56,427 nt of DNA, taken from Opitutaceae bacterium (GTDB lineage Bacteria > Verrucomicrobiota > Verrucomicrobiia > Opitutales > Opitutaceae). Every line of letters begins with the position of its first letter. Position 1 is the first letter of the stretch. The stretch spans positions 1-56,427 of the forward strand of contig JAGOJU010000020.1 of NCBI GenBank assembly GCA_017994935.1, in the 5' to 3' direction. The notes beneath the pieces were generated by a model. That model was not told the DNA's origin, searched no databases, and worked only from the letters and a program-made list of their open reading frames with translations. The position numbers and the translations under genes are program-made. Below are positions 1 through 9,625 of the stretch, piece by piece.

Positions 1-1
1 A

Positions 2-166
2 GCCGACTGGAAGCTGGCGATCGCCGCGGCGCTGAAGGAGCGCACCACGGTGACCAACCGCTGGCTGGCCACGACTCTGCACATGGGCAACCTGCACGAA
101 GTCAGCCGCAAGGTAAACGCGTGGACGAGCCAGCCCGATGCGGCCTTGCAGAAGAAACTTCAATGA
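2..166 (+). CDS. C-terminal fragment of an IS200/REP-associated (RAYT-like) transposase
   Basis: The frame is open from the window edge and stops at 164-166, giving the last 54 residues. The tail carries a TTVTNRWLA...LHMGN...VSRKV pattern, which resembles the helix-turn-helix tail of REP-associated tyrosine transposases common in Opitutaceae. The HUH and Tyr catalytic part lies outside the window, so activity cannot be judged. Its 3' end abuts the broken MauE-like gene on the other strand, suggesting that insertion or rearrangement removed that gene's end. The palindromic repeats found elsewhere in the window would be natural partners for such an enzyme, but that link is inferred. Confidence 0.5.
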   Translation, partial: ADWKLAIAAALKERTTVTNRWLATTLHMGNLHEVSRKVNAWTSQPDAALQKKLQ

Positions 167-455
167 ACCCCAAACCCCAAGGCCTGACCCTGTTTCTTGC
201 CCCCAACGCGGAGCAAGTCGCGCCCAAGCGCACGCGCGGGACGAAGAGAGCGAGCGCCACGGCGATCTCGAACCATGGGAGAAAAACGGCCACGACGGCT
301 CCGGCCCACGGTGAAACGAGTTCGTAAGCCTCGATCGCGTCGGCGAATTCACGCGGCGAGCGCAGCTTTGCGACGCTGGCGAAGCCGAGCACGCCAGCGA
401 GCGCCAGACGGCTAGCCCAGATGAGAGTGCGCCTCATGGCTTGGGCGCACTCCAA
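102..455 (-). pseudogene. truncated MauE/DoxX-like membrane protein
   Basis: The first ~76 residues (about 228-455) look like the start of a MauE/DoxX-type four-helix membrane protein: a basic N-terminus, a first hydrophobic helix, the FASVAKLRSPREFADAIEAY signature region, and a second helix ending in VPRVR. After that the translation turns into non-membrane, Arg-rich sequence and then runs antisense through the transposase tail. The usual third and fourth helices, and any CXC motif in that part, are missing. It overlaps the 3' end of the rhodanese-like gene by 22 bp, so the two were probably one operon. I call it a broken gene; a frame-shifted but intact version is not visible. Confidence 0.6.
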
Positions 456-868
456 GCGGGCCAGCCGCCCTCAAGCACGCGGATGCTCGTCACGCCGAGT
501 TCCTTCGCCAGTCTGCGTGCCGTGTGACGGGACTTCTCGCCAGGCGGTCCACCGCCGTAAACGACCAAAGGAAAGTCGGGGTTCCATGTCGTCGCGATTC
601 GGGCGAAATCGTCATCCCAGCCCTCTTGTGTAAGCGGCAAGGCCGAGAGGATGTGCCCGTTGGCAAAATCGGCGGCCGGGCGAATATCAATCCAAAGCAC
701 GCGGTTGCCCAACTGGCGGAGCTCGACCGCAGATTGCGTCGTGACGGTGACAGCGCGCAGCGAGCGCCAGTCAGGCCGAAGCGGATGAACGAATGCCGTG
801 ATGGCACTCGGCACCGCCGCCAAGCAAATGAGGAGCGCAACCTGACCGGCGATTATTTTGAAAGACAT
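434..868 (-). CDS. membrane-anchored rhodanese-like protein lacking the catalytic Cys
   Basis: A 144-residue protein with an N-terminal hydrophobic segment (about residues 5-25: signal or anchor) followed by one rhodanese fold. Family landmarks are present: WIDIRPAADFANGHI and the C-terminal VLEGGWPAW. The active-site loop that normally starts with Cys reads VVYGGGPPGEKS, so the persulfide-forming Cys is replaced by Gly. It is therefore unlikely to be a sulfurtransferase and may be a binding or structural domain. It overlaps the truncated MauE/DoxX-like gene; such pairs probably act in periplasmic redox or sulfur handling, but the role here is unknown. Confidence 0.7.
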   Translation of the reverse strand: MSFKIIAGQVALLICLAAVPSAITAFVHPLRPDWRSLRAVTVTTQSAVELRQLGNRVLWIDIRPAADFANGHILSALPLTQEGWDDDFARIATTWNPDFPLVVYGGGPPGEKSRHTARRLAKELGVTSIRVLEGGWPAWSAPKP

Positions 869-1060
869 CGGTAGAGCTGATGGAGCGGCTAACCTCGCGC
901 TTCAGGCGGTCGATCTTTTCCCATTCCATTTCATCCAAAGCGTCTGCCCAAAACATGACGCAACACTTTCATTTGGGATTTCGCACGGTCACAAGCAGCC
1001 AGCCGCCGAACTGCGCGAAAGGATTTCGAGTCGATGGCACTGGCGATCACAGGCGGGGAA

Positions 1061-2254
1061 TCATTTCAAGGCCTGTAGCATGTTTCCCAACTCGGACAAG
1101 CCGAGCACTTCCGTTTCCCCATCCAGCGGGAATCGATCCTCGCCGGGATAGACGACGAAACGTTTGGCCGGTTTAAGGTCGGCGCAGGCGAGATGGAAGC
1201 CCCGAGTCACGCTGGGCGCCGAGCTGCGCTTGATTTCGACGGCCCAGAGAGCGCCGCCCGGTAGAGTGAGGACCAAGTCGATTTCGGCGCCGGCTGCGGT
1301 GCGGTAGAAATTGGCCTCGGTCCCTCGTGGCGCGAGAACCAGCAGGGCCTCGATGACGAAACTCTCCCAACTCGGGCCGACTACCGGATGCCCGAGCAGT
1401 TGCTCCTTGTTGCCCAAGCCGAGCAGGGCGTGCGCGATCCCGCTGTCGCGCACGAATACCTTCGGGGATTTGACGAGGCGCTTGCCGGCATTCCGATGCC
1501 ATGGGGGCAATCGGCGCACGAGCAACAGATCGACCAACAGGTCAAGGTAGCGCGCCACCGACTTGCCATCGACGCCGAGCCCCTGGGCCAGCGAGGCCGC
1601 GTTGTGCAGCCCGGCCTGATGATGTGCCAGCATCGTCCAGAATCGCCGCAGGGTCTCGGCCGGGATGCGGGAACCGAACTGCGGAACGTCGCGCTCAAGA
1701 TATGTGCGGATGAAATCCTCCCGCCAGTCCAAGCTGAGGCGGTCGCTCGACGCCAAGAAACTGGAAGGGAATCCGCCGCGAACCCACAGGCGTTCCAATC
1801 GGTCGCCGCCGACCTCCGTCGCGTCGAAGGGCGTCAGTTCAAGGTAGGCGATGCGCCCGGCTAGGCTTTCGCCGGACTGCTTCAACAGATCGATCGACGC
1901 CGAGCCGAGGAGCAGGAATCGCCCATCCTTTTTCCCACGCCGTCTGCCCTGATCGATCAGACCGCGCAGGATCTGGAAAATCTCCGGGGCACGATGCACC
2001 TCGTCCAAAATGACCAGCTTGTCTTCGTGCTCGGCCAAGTAGCGACCTGCATCCGCGAGCTTCGCGCGATCGGCCGGCGACTCCAAATCCAAGTAGAGAG
2101 ACGGACGGGTTTCCCCGATCTCCAGAGCCAGCGTCGTCTTGCCCACCTGTCGAGGTCCCAGCAGTCCGACGGCTGGGCTATTGGCAATCGACTGGGCCAG
2201 CCTTTCATGAATTCGGCGGGTGATCATCCGTGCATTTATGGCGTGTAACGCCAT
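1061..2254 (-). CDS. ATP-binding protein, AAA_14/DUF4143 family
   Basis: A 397-residue protein of the common AAA_14 plus DUF4143 architecture. The Walker A motif GPRQVGKTT is near residue 33 and Walker B LVILDEVHRAPE near residue 80. The LLLGSAS sensor-like strand and the LSLAGR-type segment (here ESLAGRIAYLELTPF) follow. The C-terminal DUF4143 part has a PD-(D/E)XK-like E-I-D...VEIKRSSAP strand pattern near residues 325-350, typical of the family. Function is not established for the family; several members are thought to act in stress or selfish modules. An internal ATG at 2227 (MITRRIHERL) is the start seen in many relatives and is an equally good choice. It stands alone between intergenic stretches, next to IS debris. 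Confidence 0.8.
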   Translation of the reverse strand: MALHAINARMITRRIHERLAQSIANSPAVGLLGPRQVGKTTLALEIGETRPSLYLDLESPADRAKLADAGRYLAEHEDKLVILDEVHRAPEIFQILRGLIDQGRRRGKKDGRFLLLGSASIDLLKQSGESLAGRIAYLELTPFDATEVGGDRLERLWVRGGFPSSFLASSDRLSLDWREDFIRTYLERDVPQFGSRIPAETLRRFWTMLAHHQAGLHNAASLAQGLGVDGKSVARYLDLLVDLLLVRRLPPWHRNAGKRLVKSPKVFVRDSGIAHALLGLGNKEQLLGHPVVGPSWESFVIEALLVLAPRGTEANFYRTAAGAEIDLVLTLPGGALWAVEIKRSSAPSVTRGFHLACADLKPAKRFVVYPGEDRFPLDGETEVLGLSELGNMLQALK

Positions 2255-2350
2255 GTTTGCAAGGATAGCAATAATTCATCGTGGAGCGTGTTTGCGTCAC
2301 CAAAAGGAGAGTGAGTCCGGCTAACCGCCTCGAACACGCGATCAGGAAAG

Positions 2351-2747
2351 TGGTCTTGCCTCGAAAAAATGGACAGAGGTTTAAGCGGGCAAGCTGTCAG
2401 TTTTTGAGTATTTGAGTTCGAAGGCCACAGGGGAGAGATAATCCAGGGAGCTGTGGCGCCTCGATGGATTATAGAACGTTTCGATATGGTCGAAGATGGC
2501 AAGCTTTGCCTCGTCACGAGTAGCGGGCTGGCGCAGATCAAATCCGGTTTCCGTTTTGAGCCCGCTCCAAAACGACTCCACGGTTGCGTTGTCGTAGCAG
2601 TTTCCTGATCGACTCATGCTTCTGGCAATGCCGGCGTTCGCAAGCGCCGCGACGTAAGTTGAATCTACATACTGGCTACCCCGATCGGAGTGATGCATCA
2701 ACCCTGGCTTTGGTTGCCGACGCCGCAGAGCGTCATGGAGGGCCGAA
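2351..2747 (-). mobile_element. IS3-family transposase (OrfB) remnant with its right end
   Basis: The minus strand from about 2745 to the stop at 2381 encodes the C-terminal third of an IS3-type OrfB. It shows ALRRRQPKPGLMHHSDRGSQY-type sequence with the second catalytic Asp, NATVESFW with the catalytic Glu, and the tail ETFYNPSRRHSSLDYLSPVAFE. The first catalytic Asp, the HTH protein OrfA and the left end are absent, so it cannot transpose. The stretch 2351-2374 is a plausible right terminal repeat. Coding similarity stops near 2745, exactly where the REP-type repeat begins, so the repeat marks the break point. Confidence 0.8.
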
Positions 2748-2815
2748 ATGGATCGGTGTTTGGATGCGATGGGCGAACCCGGGCGCGACGGAGCGTGCCC
2801 CTCCCAGGTTGGGAA
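2743..2815 (-). repeat. REP-like palindrome, copy R1
   Basis: The core at 2781-2805 has arms GGGCGCG and CGTGCCC around a 6-base loop, followed by CTCCC. The upstream flank (2743-2780, containing GGATGCGATGGGCGAACCC) matches the flank of copy R8 at about 54326-54363 with few differences. It lies between the IS3 remnant and slyD. One arm base differs from the consensus (A to G), still allowing a G-U pair. Confidence 0.75.
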
Positions 2816-2986
2816 GAGGTGTCAAGCGGCGATCCGGCGATCTTGGCTGTTTGCAGGGGCAAGGTCAGGGGATGAAGGCTCCGAGTGGTTTGGAATCGCA
2901 TCCATGAGACGCACCTCCAACCCCTGATCTGGCGTTGTCAGAAAGTGTTGGCCACCGGGTCGGATTTCGGGGAAACCTGTGGCTTC

Positions 2987-3457
2987 ATGCGTCGCGTCGT
3001 CACGTTCCATTACACCCTCCGCGATCCCGCAGGGCGGGTCATCGACACCTCATCCGGTGGTTCGCCGGTGACGTATCTGGAGGGCGCGGGACAGATCATC
3101 GACGGACTCGACGAACAGCTTCGCGGCGTCCAGCCGGGCACGCGGACGCAGATTCAGGTGGCCGCGGCCGCGGCGTATGGGGAGAGGGATCCTTCCCAGG
3201 TGCAGAGTGTGCTGCGGGCATTGCTGCCGGTGCAGGGGGATCTCAAAGTGGGCGACCAGTTTCAGGCGGGGGAGGGTCAGTTTGCCCCGGTTGTCACGGT
3301 CGTGGGGATCGAGGGGGACTCGATCCTGCTGGATGCCAACCATCCGCTCGCGGGTGTGGATCTGACCTTTGACGTCGAACTCACCGCGGCCCGGTCGGCC
3401 ACTCCGGAGGAGCTTGCCCACGGACATGTGCACGGCGCGGACTGCGGGTGCCATTGA
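2987..3457 (+). CDS. slyD: FKBP-type peptidyl-prolyl isomerase, SlyD family
   Basis: The protein has 156 residues from the ATG at 2987; the open frame upstream of it has no family similarity. It starts with the FKBP strand [20 protein letters not shown], followed by [21 protein letters not shown] and the insert-in-flap region typical of SlyD. The FKBP end [11 protein letters not shown] precedes a short metal-binding tail, [11 protein letters not shown]. SlyD proteins are cytoplasmic prolyl isomerase chaperones, and their His/Cys tails bind nickel. The tail here is short, so nickel delivery is only possible. Its stop is 20 bp before the next start, so slyD and the polyphosphate glucokinase may be co-transcribed. 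Confidence 0.85.
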   Translation: MRRVVTFHYTLRDPAGRVIDTSSGGSPVTYLEGAGQIIDGLDEQLRGVQPGTRTQIQVAAAAAYGERDPSQVQSVLRALLPVQGDLKVGDQFQAGEGQFAPVVTVVGIEGDSILLDANHPLAGVDLTFDVELTAARSATPEELAHGHVHGADCGCH

Positions 3458-3477
3458 ACCCTACGCTTCGCATTTCC

Positions 3478-4224
3478 ATGAACGTCCTTGGAATCGACAT
3501 CGGCGGATCGGCGGTGAAAGGCGCGCCGGTGGATACCGTTACGGGCAGGCTGCTCGCGGAGCGTTTCCGTGTGCCCACGGACAAGGTGCTGACTCCCGCG
3601 CAGATGGCGCATACGATCGCCGGCATTGCGAAGCACTTTTCCTGGAGCGGCGCGGTGGGAGTCGGGTTCCCCGGGGTGATACGCAAGGCAACCATCCTGA
3701 CATCGGCCAATCTGCATCGCGCCTTCATCGGATGTGACGGAGGGAAACTTTTTGGAAAGGCGCTGAAGCTTCCGGTCTCGCTGATCAACGATGCCGATGC
3801 GGCGGGGCTAGCGGAAGTGAGGTTTGGTGCGGGGAAGAGGGCGAGCGGCACCGTACTGATGCTGACGTTCGGCACCGGTGTGGGCAGCGCACTGTTTGTC
3901 GATGGACGACTATATCCGAACAGTGAACTGGGGCATCTTCCGATGAAGGGTCGCGATGCGGAGAAGCGAGTCTCCGCTGCGGCAAAGGAGAGAAAGAAGC
4001 TGTCGTTCCGCAAATGGGCTCACCGGGTGAATGACTATCTCAGGGTAGTCGAAGCGATCCTGAATCCCGATCGCATCATCGTGGGAGGCGGCATCAGCAA
4101 GGATTTCAAGGAGTGGTTCAAGTACCTCGACACGACGACGCCGATCGTTCCGGCGAAATTCTTCAATGAGGCCGGGATTGTCGGTGCGGCGTTGCATGCC
4201 GCAGACGTGCAGGAACGGCGCTGA
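3478..4224 (+). CDS. ppgK: polyphosphate glucokinase (ROK family)
   Basis: The protein has 248 residues, a typical size for polyphosphate-glucose phosphotransferases. The N-terminal phosphate loop is [17 protein letters not shown], the catalytic Asp lies in [12 protein letters not shown], and the second phosphate loop is [11 protein letters not shown]. The substrate Glu region is SELGHLPM and the C-terminal GGGISKD completes the ROK fold. The reaction is phosphorylation of glucose with polyphosphate (or ATP) in the cytoplasm. I chose the ATG at 3478 because the fold begins two residues later; the frame extends upstream to 3448. A paralogue lies at 41070-41837 inside the sulfatase locus. Confidence 0.85.
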   Translation: MNVLGIDIGGSAVKGAPVDTVTGRLLAERFRVPTDKVLTPAQMAHTIAGIAKHFSWSGAVGVGFPGVIRKATILTSANLHRAFIGCDGGKLFGKALKLPVSLINDADAAGLAEVRFGAGKRASGTVLMLTFGTGVGSALFVDGRLYPNSELGHLPMKGRDAEKRVSAAAKERKKLSFRKWAHRVNDYLRVVEAILNPDRIIVGGGISKDFKEWFKYLDTTTPIVPAKFFNEAGIVGAALHAADVQERR

Positions 4225-4252
4225 GATTGCCGGTGTAGCAGGTTGATCAGCC

Positions 4253-5281
4253 ATGATGGCTCCGATTCTCATCGTGGGGCAGGGCATCGCCGGCACGGCG
4301 CTCGCATGGGAGTTCGAGCGCGCGGGTTTTGCGTTCGAGATTGCCGATGCGGGACTTGGCGGTTCGGCGACGCGGATTGCTGCGGGAGTGGTCAATCCCA
4401 TCACGGGCCAGCGGTTCGTGAAGAACTGGCGCATCGACAGCCTGCTGGAGCCCGCCCGAAAATTCTACCGGGACATCGGAGAGGAATTGGGAACCGATCT
4501 CGTGAGAGTGGTGCGCATCCGGCGGTTGTTCTCCGATGAGGAGGAATTTGCGCGTGGGAGGGAGAAGGCGGCCAAGGGAAGCTGGGCGCCATATGTGGAT
4601 GCTGCTTCGGTCGAGCGGGAAGGGTTCTGGATCGATGGCGGGTTTCAGGTGGATCCTGTGCGGTTGCTTGAGGCGTCACGCGAGCGATGGATCAGCAAGG
4701 GCATCCTGACGGAGAGGCGTGTCGCCTGGCGGGAGGAGGCGAAGCGGCGGGACATGGTCATCCTCTGCACCGGTGCCGAGGTGTATCAGGAATTCGGTGA
4801 CGCCTTGAAACTCGAGCGCGCCAAGGGCGAGGTCCTCGAGGTAGCTGCAGCAGGGTCGCCATTTGAACCGGGCCAGATACGCAGCCAGGAGGCATGGGTG
4901 GTGCCGAGGACCGCAAGTTTGGCCCAGGTGAGTTCGACCTATGATCGTGAAGCGCCGGATCTGTCGCCGTCAGCAGCCTCGCGCGAAATACTGGAGACAC
5001 ACTTTCTCCGGCTGTATCCTGAAATCGACTACCGAATTGAATCACAGCTTTCCGGCTGGCGCATGTCCGTGTCCGACCGCCGTCCCGTCGTCGGACGCGT
5101 GCCCGGCATGGAGCGACTCGGGCTCGTCAACGGGCTGAGTTCAAAAGGAATGCTCACGGCCCCCTGGATCGCGCGCCAGTGGGTGAATCATCTGGCCGAG
5201 GGCATTGCTTTCGACGAGGCGATTGCGATCAGCCGCTGTTGGCGGGGACCGAAGGGGGTCGGACCCTGTCAATTCGGATAG
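4253..5281 (+). CDS. FAD-dependent oxidoreductase, DAO family
   Basis: A 342-residue flavoprotein. The N-terminal dinucleotide motif is ILIVGQGIAGTALAWEFERAG, followed by the ARI/AAGVVNPITG segment seen in DadA/ThiO/MnmC-like oxidases. A second FAD-contact region near the C-terminus reads SDRRPVVGRVPG...GLSSKGML. It probably oxidises an amino or similar group of a small substrate with oxygen or a quinone, but the substrate cannot be read from sequence. Its last 13 bases overlap the 3' end of the convergent DUF1343 gene, so the two transcripts collide tail to tail. Confidence 0.75.
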   Translation: MMAPILIVGQGIAGTALAWEFERAGFAFEIADAGLGGSATRIAAGVVNPITGQRFVKNWRIDSLLEPARKFYRDIGEELGTDLVRVVRIRRLFSDEEEFARGREKAAKGSWAPYVDAASVEREGFWIDGGFQVDPVRLLEASRERWISKGILTERRVAWREEAKRRDMVILCTGAEVYQEFGDALKLERAKGEVLEVAAAGSPFEPGQIRSQEAWVVPRTASLAQVSSTYDREAPDLSPSAASREILETHFLRLYPEIDYRIESQLSGWRMSVSDRRPVVGRVPGMERLGLVNGLSSKGMLTAPWIARQWVNHLAEGIAFDEAIAISRCWRGPKGVGPCQFG

Positions 5282-6672
5282 ATCCAGAATCGTTTGCTCT
5301 GCTGCTGGTAGGCCTTGTTCTGCTGCTGCCAGCGGCTGATCCAGGAGGGGATGTCGATGCGGGCGCCTTTTGCGACGAGGTCCTCAAAGAAGGCGGTTGA
5401 TCCGACGTGACGCAGGAATCCCTGCTGCATGCCCTTGGAGGCGGAACTGAAGGGATTGGGCGATTCCAGCCGGCACGCGAGTTGCATGAGATAGAAATTG
5501 AGCTCCGTCGGCCTCCAGTCGTCCCAATCGGTCACCTCGACATAGATCCCCGTGGCAGGTTCGCCATTGCGCTTGTTCACGCTGACTCGCCGGAATGCGA
5601 GTCCTGGAATGTGCAGCTTGAGAAGTTCCTTTTCGATGACCTCGCTCTTGATCTTCAGGTGCAGAATGCCGCGGAAAGGATAGCGCTCCGCAACGCCGTG
5701 CCGAAAGCCGCCGAGGTATGTGCCGAGTCCTGTCATGGGATAACCGACGCAGGCGGAGAAATCGGGAATCCGCGGGGATGTCGGCACCCAGCGCAGACCT
5801 GTCTCAGGCCAGCGCATGCTGCGTTTCCATCCGCGCATGGGAATGATCGTGAGATGTCCCTTTGCCCGCGCCTCGGGCTTGATCGCAAGGATGCCCGGAA
5901 TTGATGCCGCCATGCGGGCGAGTTCCCCGATCGTCAGGCCATGGACGTAGGGAACGGGGAAGGCGCCGACGTAACTCGCCCATTGCGGATCGAGCGGAGG
6001 ACCGTCGACCTTGAGTCCGCCGAGGGGATTCGGCCGATCGAGCACGACAACCTCCACGCCTTCCTCGAAGCAGGCTTCCATGACATAGCGCATGCAGCTC
6101 ACGTAGGTGTAGCTGCGCGTGCCGACATCCTGCAGGTCGATGACCAGCGCCTGAAGTCCCTTGAGCATCGCCTTGGTCGGTTTGCGGTACTGGCCATAGA
6201 GCGAATACACGGGCAGGCCCGTGCGCGGATCCTTGCGGTCCGGAATTTTGACCTCTGCCGCTTCGTTGCCGTAGATACCGTGTTCGGGACCGAAGAGGGC
6301 GATGAGTTTGACGTTGGGCGCACGCCGCAGCACGTCGATTGTGCTGACGCCCTGGCGATTGACCCCGGCGGGGTGCGTGAGCAGGCCGATTCGTTTGCCG
6401 GCGACCGCTGCAAAGTTTTGTGATTCGAGCACGTCGATTCCCAGCATCACGGGAAACGGCTCCTTTGGTGGAATCACGATGGGCTGGCTGGAGGGAGCCG
6501 GCGAAAGGGGCGCGTTCGCGACGGGTGTACTCGGCGTTTCGCGTCGTGTGCTGCCGGGGCGTGACGGACGTTCGCCCGGAGTGCTTGAAGCACAGCCCTG
6601 CACAAAAACCAGAATGATCAGGATACAGGCATGGAGCAGAGTGAGGGTCAGGAAACGTGCGCGGGCAGGCAT
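5269..6672 (-). CDS. DUF1343 lipoprotein, NamZ-like exo-beta-N-acetylmuramidase
   Basis: A 467-residue protein with a lipoprotein signal (hydrophobic stretch, then FVQGC; lipid on Cys at about 27) and a Pro/Ser-rich linker to about residue 70. The DUF1343 domain follows: VMLGIDVLE, RIGLLTHPAGVN, the signature LFGPEHGIYG, VIDLQDVGTRSYTYVS, and VLDRPNPLGG. Members of this family have been shown to be exo-acting muramidases (NamZ) that recycle cell-wall fragments. Here it is probably tethered in the periplasm or at the outer membrane. It is the only cell-wall recycling gene seen nearby. Confidence 0.8.
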   Translation of the reverse strand: MPARARFLTLTLLHACILIILVFVQGCASSTPGERPSRPGSTRRETPSTPVANAPLSPAPSSQPIVIPPKEPFPVMLGIDVLESQNFAAVAGKRIGLLTHPAGVNRQGVSTIDVLRRAPNVKLIALFGPEHGIYGNEAAEVKIPDRKDPRTGLPVYSLYGQYRKPTKAMLKGLQALVIDLQDVGTRSYTYVSCMRYVMEACFEEGVEVVVLDRPNPLGGLKVDGPPLDPQWASYVGAFPVPYVHGLTIGELARMAASIPGILAIKPEARAKGHLTIIPMRGWKRSMRWPETGLRWVPTSPRIPDFSACVGYPMTGLGTYLGGFRHGVAERYPFRGILHLKIKSEVIEKELLKLHIPGLAFRRVSVNKRNGEPATGIYVEVTDWDDWRPTELNFYLMQLACRLESPNPFSSASKGMQQGFLRHVGSTAFFEDLVAKGARIDIPSWISRWQQQNKAYQQQSKRFWIYPN

Positions 6673-6735
6673 TCTACGGCGATGGGTGGGCGGTGATGGA
6701 AAAGTTGGACGCGGAGGGAAATGAGGCAGCCTGGT

Positions 6736-6978
6736 TTATTCATTGTCCACGCGTGCAAAGCGAGGCTGTATCCGTCCGTCCACGACGACGGTCTCCATGA
6801 ACATCGCATGCGGTCGGACCCAGAGTGCCGTCGTGTCGCCGTACAGGGCGCGATAGAGCACGAGCACCTCGAGTGTCTCACTGTGGCGGACCATTCCCTC
6901 GACGCGATAATTGTTCCCCTTGTAGTGGCGGTAGCGTCCGGGGCGCGGTTCGGCAGGGAGTGGGGGAAGATCAGACAT
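6736..6978 (-). CDS. small DUF1653 protein
   Basis: An 80-residue protein consisting almost entirely of the DUF1653 domain: GRYRHYKGNNYRVEGMVRHS, then ETLEVLVLYRALYGD and LWVRPHAMFME. The open frame extends upstream to 7074, but family members start just before the GRYRHYKG strand, so I chose the ATG at 6978 (MSDLPPLP). The family has an SH3-like beta fold and no assigned function. It lies 63 bp upstream of the DUF1343 gene on the same strand. Confidence 0.75.
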   Translation of the reverse strand: MSDLPPLPAEPRPGRYRHYKGNNYRVEGMVRHSETLEVLVLYRALYGDTTALWVRPHAMFMETVVVDGRIQPRFARVDNE

Positions 6979-7080
6979 GGGGCGCGGAGTCGGAGTGAAA
7001 CGTGAAGCGTAAAAGGTGGTGGAGGCGAGCCCCTCCCGTGGATTTGTGTGCCACCGGGAGAGGCATCCATCCATCCCTGC

Positions 7081-8709
7081 TCAGAACGGTTTGCCGTCGG
7101 CCCGGGTCCCGCAAAGGCTGACTTCCAAACCGAGTTCTGCGGCGAGTGCGGCCTTGGTAAAGAGAGCGAGGTCGGCTTCGCGGGCGCTGTTGGCGTAGGC
7201 CACCTGGATGTGGTTCGCCTTGTGTCGCGCCATCATCTGATCGCGCGAAACCCCGTAGGTGACGGCGTGCATGATGGGCCACTGCTCGGTGGTTGCCTTC
7301 CAGCGGCGCTGGGTTTCCTCCTCGGGCACCGCGATGGCCTTTGCGCGTCCGAGGTCCATCTTCAGTTTTCCATTCTCGATGAAGATGCGGCTCCACACGA
7401 TTTCGCCCGGTTTCGCCACGCCCCGCAAGCTGCCGCCGCCGAGACGGAAATACATGGGAGGCTGGCGAAGGGAATCGGATCCTGCCCAGCCGCCAACATG
7501 GTGATCGGCGGGGGCGCTGCCGGAGATCAGGAATACCCAGACATAATCCTTTGTGGTGCCGCTGGCGTCGGCATCGCCCCAGCGCAAATCGTGCAGCGTG
7601 TTGGCGCGCGGCTGGCCGAGCGCCTTGTGAACGCGGTCGGTGAACAGCCCGTCGAGCCCGGCGCATTCGTCGACCTCGTTGAAATGCGGAATCGGCTCGC
7701 CATCGCGGATGATGCTCCCATCGCCGCGCCTGACGGGTGGACGATCGGTCGAGTTCAGCGTGCCTTCGACAAGATCGCTCGCGGGCAGCAGGTCCTTGAG
7801 TCCCTGCTGGTATTGGATGCCGATGGTCTCGGCGCCGAATTCGTCGGCGATGCGCACGGCAGCGATGTAGGTCTTGCACTGCCAGAGGACCTGTCGCTCC
7901 GTCAATTCGGTCGCCTCATCCTTGCCGAAATGAAACGTGAAGCCCCTGGCGCGGTACCAGTCGAACACCTCGCGGGCTTCGGCATCGCTCACCTGTGTTG
8001 CGCCGTAATAGAGCGCAGATTGCGAGAGCCGTTCCTTGTAGACGCCGGTCTGGAAGAGAAGCTCGTCGGGGATGATGGCATTGTACATGCCCATGCACCC
8101 TTCGTCGAAGACCCCCATGATCGACTTGTGCCGCTTCAGGTTTGCGGCGATTCCGCGCGCGACCTTGCGGGCCTTTGGCGGCACCTTTGCACGGGAGAGC
8201 GGACGCACGTGGCTGGTCCGGTGTTTGACGGCTCCGGTCTTCAGCCAGGCGGTCAGCCCGTTCAGGAACATCGCGTCCTCGAAGTTCTCGCTCCAGAGCG
8301 TGGAATAGGCCACGCGTGCCTTCGTGAGGGAGCCATTGAGATTGAGCATGCCGACGAGGCCGGGCCATGTGCCCGACCAGTTGGCAACGGTGAGGATCGG
8401 ACCGCGGTGGGAGATGAGACCGTGCAGGATGTGATGCGAATACTGCCACACGGATTCCGCAACAATGAGAGGTGCCGTCGGGTCGATTTCGGAAAAGACC
8501 TGCATGCCTTCCTTCTGCGAACCGATGAAGCCGTGTTTCAACGCCGGCACGTACGGGTGTGCGCGCCGGAGCGTATAACCAAGGGACTTCAGAGTCGCGG
8601 TGAGCTTTTTTTCCATCGCCTCCTGGGCGGGCCAGCACTTTTCGTTGGCTGATTGGCGAAGGTCACCGTTGGCGATGAGGTAAATGCTTTTGCGTGGGAG
8701 TTTTTTCAT
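7081..8709 (-). CDS. L-fucose/L-arabinose isomerase-like protein
   Basis: A 542-residue protein. The start at 8709 ([18 protein letters not shown]) is preferred over 8757 because similarity to relatives begins there. The N-terminal half has the flavodoxin-like repeats of the fucose isomerase family ([38 protein letters not shown]). The C-terminal part has [27 protein letters not shown] and [13 protein letters not shown], typical of a clade frequent in Planctomycetes and Verrucomicrobia. It may isomerise an aldose such as fucose to the ketose, which would fit the mutarotase and fucosidase genes at 54637-56427. The substrate is not proven and the gene stands apart from them. Confidence 0.6.
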   Translation of the reverse strand: MKKLPRKSIYLIANGDLRQSANEKCWPAQEAMEKKLTATLKSLGYTLRRAHPYVPALKHGFIGSQKEGMQVFSEIDPTAPLIVAESVWQYSHHILHGLISHRGPILTVANWSGTWPGLVGMLNLNGSLTKARVAYSTLWSENFEDAMFLNGLTAWLKTGAVKHRTSHVRPLSRAKVPPKARKVARGIAANLKRHKSIMGVFDEGCMGMYNAIIPDELLFQTGVYKERLSQSALYYGATQVSDAEAREVFDWYRARGFTFHFGKDEATELTERQVLWQCKTYIAAVRIADEFGAETIGIQYQQGLKDLLPASDLVEGTLNSTDRPPVRRGDGSIIRDGEPIPHFNEVDECAGLDGLFTDRVHKALGQPRANTLHDLRWGDADASGTTKDYVWVFLISGSAPADHHVGGWAGSDSLRQPPMYFRLGGGSLRGVAKPGEIVWSRIFIENGKLKMDLGRAKAIAVPEEETQRRWKATTEQWPIMHAVTYGVSRDQMMARHKANHIQVAYANSAREADLALFTKAALAAELGLEVSLCGTRADGKPF

Positions 8710-8927
8710 CAGGTGTGGAACGAATCGATTCTTAGATCGAGACAAGGCCGGCTCCAATCAATCCGAAACGATGCCGATGCGCATAGTCGAAAACGCATTG
8801 GAACAAAGAATTCCGCTCCGGCATCCGTCGCGCCCGAGCGGACACGATCAGCCGGGGGTCCGTCCGGAGTCGGAAAAATCGATTTGCGCCCGGCTTGTTG
8901 CCGGGAGGGCCGTCGAATGTTGGGGAA

Positions 8928-9473
8928 CTATGGGGTGCTCACCTTGAGCCGTGATACGACGTCCGTGACTCCGTCGGTATCGAGTGCCAGGGCAATGGCG
9001 TGGCCGATGAGCGAGGCGTTGGCGACGGTGCCGTCGAGGGTGACCTGGCCGCGGTAGGCGTCGACATTGATGTCGAGGGCGGACAGTTCGCGATCGAGGA
9101 CGTATTTGGCCTTCAGGACCGTGACGATGCGGGCATCGCTCAATTCCGCCCCGGCCTGTTTGGCGCGAGTGCGGACAATCTCCTTTCCGCGCTTCAGGTC
9201 CTCGCGGATGTCATCGGGCGTCAGTTTCCATTCCTTGAGTTTCTCGCTGATCGCAGTGCCGGCATCGCGTGTCATGGTGCGTGCCTGTTCGCGAAGACTG
9301 CGCGTGTCCTTGTCCTCGGGTACGGGAGTCGGGGTGGGCGGAGGAGTCGGTGCGATGACTTGAGCCGCAGCCGCCGAGGTCGTTGCGGCGTTGCGAGCCT
9401 CCTTTTCGCGATAGAGATTGAAGGCGAAGGCACCGATGACGGCGCCGAGAAGAAACACGAGGATCGTTTTCAT
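8928..9473 (-). CDS. BON-domain protein with N-terminal membrane anchor
   Basis: A 181-residue protein. It starts [21 protein letters not shown], a single membrane segment, followed by an Ala/Pro/Thr-rich linker with [10 protein letters not shown] charged helical stretch (residues 58-105) precedes one BON domain at about 110-181: [46 protein letters not shown] domains bind phospholipid or bacterial outer-membrane partners in the periplasm. No neighbour explains its role. The preceding 218 bases (8710-8927) hold no gene I can support. Confidence 0.75.
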   Translation of the reverse strand: MKTILVFLLGAVIGAFAFNLYREKEARNAATTSAAAAQVIAPTPPPTPTPVPEDKDTRSLREQARTMTRDAGTAISEKLKEWKLTPDDIREDLKRGKEIVRTRAKQAGAELSDARIVTVLKAKYVLDRELSALDINVDAYRGQVTLDGTVANASLIGHAIALALDTDGVTDVVSRLKVSTP

Positions 9474-9625
9474 GGGAATGGGTTCAGCCTTTGAGTGGCA
9501 GACCGTTGTTTAGCGAACTCGTTCGCATTGGGAATGAAGAACGGTTGCAAATGTCTGCCATTTTGGCGCCTGACGCAGGCTTTTGCTTTGAATGCGGGTG
9601 CGGGTTGCGGCACGGTCACCCGCCT

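Noticed and set aside
771..956. A 61-codon frame upstream of the rhodanese-like gene
   Set aside because: Only its first ~35 residues look protein-like and it overlaps the rhodanese start in another frame; too weak to call.
7048..8652. A 534-codon open frame on the plus strand
   Set aside because: It is antisense to the fucose-isomerase-like gene, has no recognisable motif, and shows the His/Arg-rich bias of GC-rich shadow frames.
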